Under the pieces are notes generated by a model. The model was given only the letters and a program-made list of their open reading frames with translations, searched no databases and was not told the DNA's origin. A stretch of 64,000 nucleotides of DNA. Origin: Globomyces pollinis-pini (taxonomy: Eukaryota > Chytridiomycota > Chytridiomycetes > Rhizophydiales > Globomycetaceae). The position numbers and the translations under genes were made by a program. How positions within the stretch are numbered: position 1 is the first letter of the stretch; every line of letters starts with the position of its first letter. Positions 26,123-35,621 of this stretch are shown piece by piece. The stretch lies in NCBI GenBank assembly GCA_025399215.1, contig MU621115.1:42110-106109 (forward strand), given 5' to 3'.

Positions 26123-26702
26123 ACTCTAATATATTTCCGTTATTCCTACTTGAACTGATGTAAATTTGATCAATCACCTTGAAGGTCCTTGGCGATCACA
26201 TCTATGAATTACAGGATTTGTTATAACTACTCTAGTTCATAATTAGTTGAATTTGCTCCCAATAAATCATGGAATGTTACATAGTCTTTCACATGATCCA
26301 GATATACTCAAACAAGTTGCCACAACAATGGAGTACGTAAAGAAAAGATTGGACCCACAAGTTAGGAAAGGATTATAGCAGCATGTGAACCCACAAACTT
26401 AAAGATTTTAATATGTTATATAATTCAGTATTGCAATAGTATTTAACCAGTACATATAGAATTGTGTACAGAAAGTTTCAGTATAATCACCAGAACAAAA
26501 ACAGAACGCGATGTACAAAGAGTAAAAATTGGATTCAACAGAAGAGGTAACATACACAGTCCATTAACATCAATACTTCCACGGTTGTCAAATCAAATAG
26601 TTTCCCATGATACGACTGTCTTACCAACAGAAATCGTGGCTGCATCTACAAGCCCACTTAGTGTAAGATTCACAGACTCTCAGTAAATTGTTATATTCTT
26701 CA
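26123..26702 (+). other. Intergenic with an unassigned open segment (26247-26378)
   Basis: Between TRM8 and the first membrane-protein paralogue there is one open stretch, 26247-26378, preceded by a TAG acceptor-like site and reading HSLSHDPDILKQVATTMEYV near its centre. It could be the last exon of a small or broken gene; I do not recognise it and found no satisfactory upstream exon. Part of it, with the TRM8 3' end, is duplicated in inverted and decayed form at 31341-31507. The remainder shows nothing coding that I trust. Confidence 0.35.
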
Positions 26703-28028
26703 ATGGATAGGTCCAAAACTATCCTACATTCCCAGAAAAAAAACTGGCCATTGTATTCTAATTTCATTAAACTTGTTAGGTATAATGTACTGCTCTCCAC
26801 TACCATTTGTATTATCGTTGTTTCTTTGGAATTCTTAATTACTTTGAACACTCTGTCTTTCATTAACAACACTTTTGGTCCAGGTGGGTTATATGTGGAA
26901 TTAACAATCACAGAGCAGTCTGGTTCATCTCCCATCATTGCTACTTATTATGGAATATTTGTATTTGGACTATTCTTTCAATTGGTCGGCGCTATTGATG
27001 CTTTCTATCACAAAAATACTATGCAAGTTGTTGCTGTGTCTATTTTCAATATCTTCACTTCTATATATGCATTCGTTCAAATCTATCAAGTCAACATTTT
27101 AAGGAATTGTTCAATCGAATTTCAAACTATAGCAGCATCAAATCCAAACAACCCTTCAGCATTTGTTACATTAAGTGAAAAATGGTAATTTTGAAAGGTT
27201 TAAACCATTGTAGCTTCTTTCTGTTATCTACAGCTTCAAATCCACCTCGAACTATAACACAAATATCAGTCATGATTGGCGAATACTTATACCTTTTTGA
27301 TATTATATTTCGGATTGAATATGGGATACTGTTTTTAATGGTATAATCAATTCTGGCTAACGTTAGGTCATAGGAAGTATTGCGGGTTTATGGGTTTCTT
27401 ATAAAGTGTACCTCTCATATGGTTGGACAGTTTTTGTCGTTCATGGGGCAGATATATCAAAGAAACGTAAATATAGTAGTGCACTCATCTTTTTTAGGAA
27501 TGGTGGAAAGATATCATTTATTCATTCTACTACTAAAAATCAATGGATATTTCTTTCTGTGTTTGATGGTTCAAGTCATCATGTCTGCATATTTCTCTTC
27601 AAAATCATCGGAACGAATTGAAAACTTGAAAGCTAAACTTACATTTCTCAGTATGCTGCTGATATTTGGAGTACTGTGTTACTTTTATGTTGGATATTAC
27701 GCTGCTAGAAGGTCAAATAGGAAATTGATGATGGGGTTTATTTCAATCAATACCATAAATTCTTTATTTCTATTGCTTGTGCTGATAGGTTCGTTAACCA
27801 TTTATCGAACGATCATTGCCGCAACCTTCATCTGGCTAATGTCATTTGGTAAGTCTGAAATCTTTAATTGTAGTTATTATTCAATTACTGACGAATATGA
27901 TGACAACAGTGGTGGGCACTTGGCTGCTTCAGGATTTCAAAAATGGATCTGGTCTTTTGGTAGATTCTTTTACTGCCAAAACCAGGAATCAAATGGAAGT
28001 ACCTCATGAACGATTTGAATTAGATTAA
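26703..28028 (+). CDS. Multi-pass membrane protein, tandem family paralogue 1
   Basis: First of four tandem paralogues. Exons are 26703-26883, 26914-27184, 27214-27340, 27367-27466, 27498-27848 and 27874-28028 (394 aa). The 30-nt intron at 26884-26913 is frame-neutral and could instead be coding. About seven or eight hydrophobic helices are visible. Family landmarks are EQSGSSPII before TM2, an ID(A) motif after TM2, KNTMQVVAVSIFNI in TM3, a conserved Cys at the third splice site, SYGWTVFVVHGA, RYHLFILLLKIN and the C-terminal RFELD. It shows no signal peptide and no recognisable enzymatic motif. The layout could suit a receptor or channel, but I cannot name the family. Confidence 0.82.
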
Positions 28029-28447
28029 ACAATGTTTTCTTTAGTATGTTTTATAAATATGATATCAATTTTACTATTATTCTATTTGTTTCCTTTAAAA
28101 TATTAAAGTATTTACCTCCATGAATGTAGATCATATATAAGGACGTAATGCTTCCATGTACTTACCAATTTAACGCATAATCCAAAAGAACATCATAGTC
28201 ACAGTGAGATATTTTACAGTTTAAGCAGAGTTTGAATATCACGTTAACCAATCAATCTTCATAATTCTAGTATTCTATAATTTTTTGGAATATTATAATG
28301 CATTACTTTGATCGATCGCATACAATCAAATTCAAGTCGTATAAGAATATCAATTACGTTTGGTATCCACCATAATTGTTGTGGGGTCCAATTCGTTTTG
28401 ACACTTTGCCATGTTTCATTGGGATATTTTTTGTTAAATTATAAACA
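28029..28447. other. Intergenic between paralogues 1 and 2
   Basis: This 419-bp AT-rich gap presumably holds the promoter of paralogue 2. I found no exon, repeat or structured element. Confidence 0.4.
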
Positions 28448-29938
28448 ATGGAATCCATACGAAATAGTGTATTTGTGATGAAAGAGCACATGAGCTCAAA
28501 TAACAGCAAACAGAGAAACTGGGGATTATACAATGTTTATTTAATTGGATTCTTGTTTGTTGTGTTAACCATTCTTGAATCACTGGGTATTTTAATTCTC
28601 TTTGGTATTGATCATTTTCTACTAGTTATCTTGAATGTCTCGGACTTTATTGGAGAAACTTATGAGTCTTTTAAATCAGGTTCTTTAGCTATTGTTTGTA
28701 TGTTTTCTACTATGATTCTAATCCAAAAGGTTGTTATTTTGGATTGTTTATCTTTGCGTTATTCTTTCAATTGTATGGAGCTATTGAAGCAGTAATTGAA
28801 CTCATTTGTAAAACATTTATTAGATAACCACTCAAAACACAATGCAAATCTTGGCAGTATCCTGTTTTAACATCTACTCCCTTGTATACTCTTTGATTCA
28901 AATTACGCAATTGAATAGAATTGTGAAATGTTCTGAAGACTTTTTGAACCTGGACCCGAAAAAAACTGGACAGTTTAATATTACCGAAGTATTGAGTATT
29001 CAAAGGAAGGCATGGTACATACGATTCTATTTAATCTTAAGTTACTTTTCTATTGTGGATCCCATCCGTCAGACTGTGAATAACGAAGACTCAAAATCTT
29101 TACAACAATTGGCAGTAGATTTAAGAGCAGCTTTACCAAAATTTTCAAGCAATACAATGATGATTCAGAATATTATTGTTGTAGTGATGGTTGTTGCCTG
29201 TTTTACAGGATTATTTTTGGCTTATCAGTCCTATAAACAGCAAGGTTGGGCTGCTTACCAGTCTCTAGGCGCAGATTTGACTAAAAAACGTAATATCAAT
29301 ATTGATTTAACATCATGTAGATATTTTACGTAGATATCATCTTTTTATTCTCTTCTTGAAGATCAACGTGTTTTTTTTCTTGGGTAAGCAAAGTGATTTA
29401 TTAAAAGAATAGGATTATTGGCACAATATATGTTTGTAGTATACTTCTATACAAAAAACAAGTCAGAGGAAAGAGATGAACGTATTTATGAACACGCCAT
29501 ATATCTATTCTTTTTCATTTTAAGTTCCCTTATTGCATACATATTGGGATATTGGGGAAGTACGGGTTTTATTATATTTAAAGTTAGCACAAAAAGCCAA
29601 CTCTGGGTACTTACACTTTTACAGAGGATTGGCAATGTTGAATATGATTGGATTGGTCTATATCATCACCAGTGTACTCATGGATAACAATGCGACGTAT
29701 AAGGCGACTGAAATATGGTTTGGATCGTTTGGTAAGCGGTTAATCGGATAATGAAATAGTTGCTTTACAATTTTTATCATTGGGGGTTACCGTATATGTG
29801 TCAGGGAAACTGCTTGATGACATCAAGAATGATAATGGACTAGATGTCGTATTAGAACGATTGCAGTCTAGAAATCGATCAATGCTGAATGTGGAACAGA
29901 GGACTGAACATGAACTGGAGCGTATGGCATTAGACTGA
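28448..29938 (+). CDS. Multi-pass membrane protein, tandem family paralogue 2
   Basis: Exons 28448-28697, 28730-28791, 28824-29014, 29042-29289, 29321-29383, 29413-29559, 29588-29731 and 29760-29938 give 427 aa, the longest and most intron-rich copy. It shares with its neighbours NTMQILAVSCFNIYS in TM3, a Cys formed across the 29015-29041 intron, YQSYKQQGW followed by GAD, RRYHLFILFLKIN, GYWG and the SF splice site before the last helix. Its C-terminal tail is longer (RNRSMLNVEQRTEHELERM) than in the others. Two introns (29384-29412 and 29560-29587) occur only in this copy. The final 144 coding bases, with 3' flank, are duplicated at 32003-32396. Confidence 0.82.
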
Positions 29939-30183
29939 TTTTTTCTACAGTTTCAATAAAACATACCTGTTTTCAATACCTAATTTGATGATGGAAACTC
30001 ACCAACTTTTTTTAACCCAAAGTGTTTCATTGATGACGTTCCTACCACGGATAACAACACACCAAAAACATAATAAAGAAAAGGATATTGAACAAACACT
30101 CACTTGGTTGTACATCATTAGCTATATCCTTAAGGTAATGATGAATCTGATCGTGATTTTCTGTGTCGTTTCAAGTGGCTGGT
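29795..30183 (+). repeat. Segmental duplication, copy 1 (389 bp)
   Basis: This stretch covers the last 144 bases of paralogue 2 and the 245-bp leader of the HNH gene. It matches 32003-32396 with two substitutions and one 5-nt insertion in the second copy, so the duplication is recent. The second copy stops at an assembly gap, so its full length is unknown. Confidence 0.93.
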
Positions 30184-30250
30184 AAATGCTTTGGCCACAA
30201 GTCTCCATTCAGTTGATTTTGAAGAAAATAATTTCTTGCCTAAATCAAAA

Positions 30251-31309
30251 ATGAACTCACAGGAATGGCTACAAGAGAGAAAGGATGCAAAAGCTGCTAT
30301 GGAGAGAGCGGAAGCTGATGTGGAGAGAGCGGAAACTGATGTGGAGAAAGCGAAAACTGATGTGAAAGTAGCAAAAGAAGCTTTGGAAAAGTGGAAACAA
30401 GAAAATCCAGGATTCTCTCTTGAAGACAAGTGGTTCTTATACCACCAGAAGGAAGTAGATCGGTGTTACAATGCTCTGGATAAGTGCTACAATGCTCTGG
30501 ATAAGTGTTACAATGCTCTAGAAAGCGACCAAAGAATCTATAAGAAGTTGATTGAGATGCATTCTACTAAAGGTGCTACTCTGGCTAAATTGACAGAAGT
30601 ATATAATATTCTAATAAGAACTTTTGATTATATTAAGGCCGAACATTCTAGTAGTAACTCAGAAAGAAGTAGTGGTACAGGACGCAATAGCACGAAACAG
30701 AACATGTTTGGAAACAAACTGATTTCAAGAGATGGCAAATGTCTTATTTCTGGTTCGGATGATTTTATGGCCTGTCATATTATTCCTCACAGTTTCGCAT
30801 CAGGAGAAGTTGGAATTTGGGCTCAATACTACAATCCATTTTGCTTTGATCAAAATGAAGGTGAATACGATGTTCGAAATGGAATCCTTTTATCCCCAAG
30901 TTGGTACAATCTTTTCCGAAAATATCATTTCACGATTGTTTATGAAAATGAAATTTACAAAATTAAAACTGGTATCCTTTCAGTTGACGTTGAGAATGGT
31001 AAGGTATTAACATTTCCTACTGGCAAGGATTCCAATGGAAACGAATGGAAAGATCAATGGCCTGCACCAGAGTTTTTTAAGTGGCATAATGATAAATTTG
31101 ACCAAAGACAAATCAAATTAAAAGCCAATATTGATCGTTTATGGTTTAAAATACAAAGAGCCGATGGTGCAACGCATTTTGATGAAAATGACTATCGAAT
31201 AAAATGGTTAAATGACCTACCGTCTACTACTGATTATGAAGATCCCGAAATTTCAATTAAAGCACCTGAAGATAGCTTAGAATTTATGGAACAATTACAA
31301 TCTTTATGA
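30251..31309 (+). CDS. HNH-nuclease-like protein with coiled-coil N-terminus
   Basis: An intronless gene of 352 aa. Residues 1-60 are a charged coiled coil with imperfect ERAEADV-type repeats. Next comes a 7-residue repeat CYNALDK three times. A C-terminal HNH domain begins near RDGKCLISGSDDF, with His176 in CHIIPHS and Asn210 in NGILLSP, the pattern of the fungal HNH_2 family. The expected third His ahead of LF is Tyr here (WYNLF), so catalysis is uncertain. An ATG at 30251 was chosen; the upstream leader is noncoding by comparison of its two copies. Lack of introns, in a genome full of them, and residence in a duplicated, transposon-bearing interval suggest a mobile or recently arrived gene. 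Similar HNH motifs occur in some Crinkler effectors, but no Crinkler N-terminus is seen. Confidence 0.78.
   Translation: MNSQEWLQERKDAKAAMERAEADVERAETDVEKAKTDVKVAKEALEKWKQENPGFSLEDKWFLYHQKEVDRCYNALDKCYNALDKCYNALESDQRIYKKLIEMHSTKGATLAKLTEVYNILIRTFDYIKAEHSSSNSERSSGTGRNSTKQNMFGNKLISRDGKCLISGSDDFMACHIIPHSFASGEVGIWAQYYNPFCFDQNEGEYDVRNGILLSPSWYNLFRKYHFTIVYENEIYKIKTGILSVDVENGKVLTFPTGKDSNGNEWKDQWPAPEFFKWHNDKFDQRQIKLKANIDRLWFKIQRADGATHFDENDYRIKWLNDLPSTTDYEDPEISIKAPEDSLEFMEQLQSL
30462..30523 (+). repeat. Three 21-bp tandem repeats in the HNH gene
   Basis: A 21-bp unit encoding CYNALDK is present nearly three times in a row inside the linker between the coiled coil and the HNH domain. The units differ only at single synonymous-type positions, so the array is young. 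Confidence 0.85.
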
Positions 31310-31340
31310 TTAATAAATTATTTTTATTTTAACTCTAGTA

Positions 31341-31507
31341 CTTGTTTGAGTATATGTGGATGAAAGTACTGTGCAACAATCTATACTTTATCAGGAGCAA
31401 ATTTATCAACTAATTCAATATAAAGACCGGAACTAGACTAGAATTTACTCAACTTCATATTCCCCTTCACTATAACTAAACGTTGGGAGAAATCCTTCCT
31501 AATCTTT
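31341..31507 (-). pseudogene. Inverted decayed copy of the TRM8 3' end and flank
   Basis: Read on the minus strand, 31507 down to 31341 follows 26048-26317: the TRM8 tail (35 of the first 41 bases identical), the stop region, then the flank including TATACTCAAACAAG. The six differences in the first 41 bases are all transitions. Reading frames are broken by stops and the copy is about 100 bp shorter than its source, so it is a relic, not a gene. Confidence 0.75.
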
Positions 31508-31624
31508 TACCCCAATTCAGCGAATAAATCAAAGAATGAATTGGCATATAGCAGATACATATATATACCAAATTCAAAGGTCTGGTTCTAATGTTGAAAC
31601 AAATGCTGTACGTGTCTGCAAATG

Positions 31625-31717
31625 TCACTTTATTTTAGTACCACTATTTGCATCCAAAAGTGCTCTAACCCTATCAGGCATAGAATTATAAAGTTTCTGA
31701 TAGATTCGAAGCTGTCC
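31625..31717 (-). mobile_element. Tc1/mariner-type transposase C-terminal remnant
   Basis: On the minus strand a frame ends in IYQKLYNSMPDRVRALLDAN, GTK and a stop. This matches the usual end of DDE Tc1/mariner transposases (SMP.R...V..A.GG.TKY). Upstream the frame is interrupted, and no DDE core, intact terminal repeats or TA target duplication could be recognised. Related sequence may extend to about 31850. Confidence 0.65.
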
Positions 31718-32002
31718 TTCACCCCTTTTCCCTGTAACAAAGGTGTGATGGTGCTTTTTTCTTGCTGGTTATGCGTGGGTAAGCTTTTCTTGTTTTGCAA
31801 TGATTTTTCGGACACACGTATCGGTCTGAGATTTTGTAAGAACTCCAATCCATACTTGCTTCTTTGCTAAAGATAACATAATTCCTTAATACTGCAATAC
31901 CGGAAATTACAATTGTAATATCATTTTACGTGTAGAACTTGAATGCAATATAACTCCACTGTTAACAACCGTATTAATTTTTTGTTACTGTATATTTGTG
32001 TT

Positions 32003-32146
32003 TATGTGTCAGGGAAACTGCTTGATGACATCAAGAATGATAATGGACTAGGTGTCGTATTAGAACGATTGCAGTCTAGAAATCGATCAATGCTGAATGT
32101 GGAACAGAGGACTGAACATGAACTGGAGCGTATGGCATTAGACTGA
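32003..32146 (+). pseudogene. Duplicated 3' end of membrane-protein paralogue 2
   Basis: These 144 bases are 99% identical to the last coding bases of paralogue 2, including the stop codon, but lack any upstream exon of the gene. One coding change is visible (Asp to Gly in the DNGLDVV segment). It is a dead tail carried along with the segmental duplication. Confidence 0.9.
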
Positions 32147-32396
32147 TTTTTTCTACAGTTTCAATAAAACATACCTGTTTTCAATACCTAATTTGATGAT
32201 GGAAACTCACCAACTTTTTTTAACCCAAAGTGTTTCATTGATGACGTTCCTAAAAATCCACGGATAACAACACACCAAAAACATAATAAAGAAAAGGATA
32301 TTGAACAAACACTCACTTGGTTGTACATCATTAGCTATATCCTTAAGGTAATGAAGAATCTGATCGTGATTTTCTGTGTCGTTTCAAGTGGCTGGT
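32003..32396 (+). repeat. Segmental duplication, copy 2 (394 bp, cut by gap)
   Basis: This is the second copy of 29795-30183, differing by two substitutions and a 5-nt insertion in the leader part. It runs straight into the N gap, where copy 1 would continue into the HNH gene. Confidence 0.93.
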
Positions 32397-32461
32397 NNNN
32401 NNNNNNNNNNNNNNNNNNNNNNNNNNNNNNNNNNNNNNNNNNNNNNNNNNNNNNNNNNNNN
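32397..32461. other. Assembly gap (65 N)
   Basis: Sixty-five undetermined bases. The sequence before the gap equals the HNH leader and the sequence after it resembles the HNH 3' end, so the true missing length is probably about 1.1 kb, not 65 bp. Confidence 0.95.
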
Positions 32462-32489
32462 TTGCAACCTTTATGACTAATAAATTATT
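32462..32489 (+). pseudogene. 3' end of a probable second HNH gene copy
   Basis: The 28 bases after the gap match the end of the HNH coding sequence and its stop (31296-31323) at 25 positions; the stop codon is kept. Whether the copy is intact cannot be told because the rest lies in the gap; the pseudogene label is provisional. Confidence 0.6.
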
Positions 32490-32723
32490 ATATTGTACCT
32501 CTATGATGATTTATAATTGCTAGAACGCGCTTGGTTTTCAACTGTGTGTGTAATCACAAATACCTCAACAAACACCAACACTATGTACATCCCCCACAGG
32601 GTATGTAGAACTTTATAACTTATACACGTGAACTCAAGCATTTTGTTTTGTTGGATTTTCTTTCCTTTTGGCGGAGTTTGTGCAGCTTCAGCCTTTCACA
32701 TCACAAACAAATATTTCTTGAAA

Positions 32724-34093
32724 ATGAGTTCTAATCGATGGAGTGGATCTACTTGGAACAACAACACAAGTGCCAAACACAATTGGCCTTTTTATCATAT
32801 TCTCATCTGTGGATTCATGTGTTTTGTTATTGTCATCTTGGAAATGATTGTCGTTTTATTAACTCTGAAATTCTTGAATGGAACGTTTACTAATGGTAAA
32901 AACTATATCATACTTTAATGCTTTAGAACAATCTGGTTCTGCACCTATCATCATCACCTATTTTGGATTATTTATCTGTTCCATGGTATTTCAATTCGTT
33001 TGGGCTATTGATGCAGTAAGAAAATAATTGAAATCTAACGATTCAGAATGAACATCGAAATACTTTTCAAATCATTGCCATTTCTATCTTTAATATTCTT
33101 TCTGTATTTTATTCTATACTACAAATAAGTCAAATGTGGAAACTCAAGTTTTGTTCTACAATGTTGACAACAATTGCTGATAAAAAGAATACTGCTGAAG
33201 AATTTATTGATTTTCAACAACAATGTTATTTTAATGTTAATATTAAACAAGATTCTTTGATCAAACTCAGTGCATCCATTAAAGAGTATATTGGTATTTT
33301 AGATATTGCAAAACTATTGGAATATGTTATTGGTGCACTTATGGTATGTTTAATATTTTATATTTACAAAAAATCACGTAGATTGGTGCATGTATATTGG
33401 AATGTTATGTTGCTTATAAATGTTTTTTGGAATATGGATGGGAAGTTTTTCGAATTGCTGGTGCAAGTGTAGCAAAGAAGAAAATGTTACAGAGATATCA
33501 TCTATTTCTAATATTCTTAAAAATCAATATTTATTTGTTTTTTGGAGTTGCTGCACAATTTTTCTTTGCCTTATACTTTGATTTGAAAAGTAATGGAGAT
33601 TCAAAAATGGATCCAATGTATTTATGGATGGTAGGATCTATCATTGTATTGGTTTCGATATTGTATTACGTGGTTGGTTACTTTGCTGCAAATCGTGGTA
33701 ATTATATCCTAATGATGGTTTTTATATTCTTGGTTCTTTGTAATTCAATGGCATTGAATTTTGTGTTTTATTGGACTTATCATAGTGCTAATTTCAAACA
33801 CTTTCAAGCAACCATTATTGGCTTGACTTCATTTGGTAATCTAAAATGTTGATATTCACTTTTGTTTAGCTGTACTGGATTACATCATGGTCATTGCTAT
33901 TGGAATCTTGAGTGTTTTTCTTATACTTGATTTTGATGATGGATTAAGTGAAATTGGTATTTTTTGAATTGTTTAAACTATAGTTTCTTTCTTACAAAAT
34001 CATAAAAATGAAGTTGGTAATGAAGATGAAAGTCAATACTCTCCAATATCTTCCAGAACAAAATCAGTCCGTACCAGATTTGAATTTGATTGA
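32724..34093 (+). CDS. Multi-pass membrane protein, tandem family paralogue 3
   Basis: Exons 32724-32895, 32927-33015, 33047-33343, 33382-33835, 33870-33956 and 33984-34093 give 402 aa. Shared landmarks are EQSGSAPIIITYFG, WAIDA, NTFQIIAISIFNI, QQCYFNV (the conserved Cys, here inside an exon), CFLEYGWEVFRIAGA, QRYHLFLIFLKIN, GYFAANRGNYILM and LTSF before the final helix, ending RFEFD. It lacks the introns that paralogues 1, 2 and 4 have at the conserved Cys and that 1 and 2 have before RYHLF. An in-frame GTG upstream was not taken as the start. About eight hydrophobic helices are visible. Confidence 0.83.
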
Positions 34094-34260
34094 ATAAAGT
34101 TTTTTTATTATTTTGTCTCATAAACTATTGGTATCCAATACCAGAACATCATATAAAAATCAAGATTAATGAAATCCATAGAAGGATCGTTCCGCCAGTG
34201 AATTTGGATAATTTTTTACCATAAACACAATTTCAACGGAACAAAAAGAGGTGGATAGAA

Positions 34261-35579
34261 ATGAATCAACAACGAACAAGTTCAACACATTCTACTGGTG
34301 TATACAAAGTTGATTGGCCACGTTATAACGTTGCAGTCTGTGGAATGATGTTTTCAATCGCTTTCGTTATTGAAATCATTGTACTTTATTTAATTGTCAA
34401 TTTTGTTCATAAAACCATTGGAAGAAGTTTGGTTTGATTTTATTCATATTTAGATCAAGCTGGTTCAACGTTCTTTATTTCATTGTATATCTCAATGTTT
34501 GTCATTAGTTTATTTATTCAATTCCTTTGGTCTATTGATGCAGTAATTTGAAAATACTGATTGAATTTAGAGAAAATCTTATAATGTACCTCAATTAATA
34601 GCAGTTGCTTGCCTAAATCTATTAAGTCTGTTGTATGGTTTTCTAGGCATTAATCGAACAAATCTATTCAAGACTTGTATGGATCTATTGGATATTAATG
34701 GATCACCAATTAACTCTACCATATTTGCTTGGGATAAATTTGAACAAAAATGGTAACTTGAACTAACTGACCTTTACAGTGGTCTAAATTTGGATACAAA
34801 TCAGATCAATATCAATCAAATTCATCGAATAGTTGTTGATTACTATTCTGAATTGAATATCGCTTTGATATTACAATATATTGTTATTGTAGTTTTAGTA
34901 AGAATATGATATGCTAAAAGATAGTTTCCATTATGTTTATTGGAAGGTTACCTTGCCTATCGATGTTATTTTGACTTGGGTTGGTCTCTATTCAAATCAC
35001 AAGGTGCAAATCGACGAACCAGTAGAATGATTTCACGATTCCATTTGTTTCAATTATTCCTAAAGGTCAATATGATACTATTCTTGGGTATCTCGGCTCA
35101 ATTCTATTTTGCTCAATATTTTGAAATGACTTTTGCTACTGGTTGCGTTTATTTGGGAATGTCCGGGATTGTAACTCTTTGTGCATCGTTCATGTATTAC
35201 TTGCTTGGAGTCTATTCAACCAAGTATGGTGATTATGTACTATTGTATACGTTTTTGGCTGTATCATTACTTGTATGGCTGGTATTGAGTTTTCTATTTT
35301 ACTGGATTCATCAACCTATCAATTCCGCATTTGAACCCATCGGATTGAGTGTTTTCAGTAAGTTTACTCAAAATCTAATTTTAGTTGTAATACAGTTCAT
35401 ATGTAATGGGGTGGTTCTGGTGTTTGGTGTATTAATGATTGTAGATTTTGATGATGAATTGGTATTGACACGTAAGTTTTTATCTAGTTGATCATATAGT
35501 TGATCGATACAACAAGAATATCCATGACTTCAAGAGTGTTCCGGATGGTAGTTTAAAACGACGATTTTCATTAAATTGA
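34261..35579 (+). CDS. Multi-pass membrane protein, tandem family paralogue 4
   Basis: Exons 34261-34426, 34454-34542, 34571-34752, 34780-34897, 34925-35357, 35385-35471 and 35500-35579 give 384 aa. Exon 2 is 89 nt, exactly as in paralogue 3. Landmarks are NQAGSTFF, WSIDA, a Cys formed across the 34753-34779 intron, CYFDLGWSLFKSQGA, SRFHLFQLFLKVN and YYLLGVYSTKYGDY. It is the most diverged copy, with TM3 reading PQLIAVACLNLL and a different C-terminus (FSLN). The same overall topology and final-helix splice site tie it to the family. Confidence 0.82.
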
Positions 35580-35621
35580 ACATATTAACGTCATGTATTG
35601 TAGTTTTATTTACATTTATTC

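Larger units (their letters stand above)
31310..32002. other. Gene-free interval with decayed fragments
   Basis: Between the HNH stop and the second duplication copy there is no intact gene. The interval holds an inverted relic of the TRM8 3' region and a Tc1/mariner transposase remnant, listed separately. The remaining sequence is AT-rich and unassigned. Confidence 0.6.

Noticed and set aside
26462..26686. A 74-codon plus-strand frame upstream of membrane-protein paralogue 1
   Set aside because: No similarity, no splice connection to paralogue 1, and it stops just before that gene's ATG.
26884..26913. Treating this 30-nt stretch of paralogue 1 as coding
   Set aside because: It is open and frame-neutral, but paralogues 3 and 4 have an intron at the equivalent place; I kept it as an intron with low certainty.
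29990..30185. A 65-codon open frame in the leader of the HNH gene
   Set aside because: The second copy of this segment carries a 5-nt insertion that breaks the frame although the rest is 99% identical, so it is not under coding constraint.
29990..32396. A transposon with the 390-bp repeats as long terminal repeats
   Set aside because: Copy 1 contains the genuine end of a host gene and the interval has no reverse transcriptase or integrase, so a segmental duplication is simpler.
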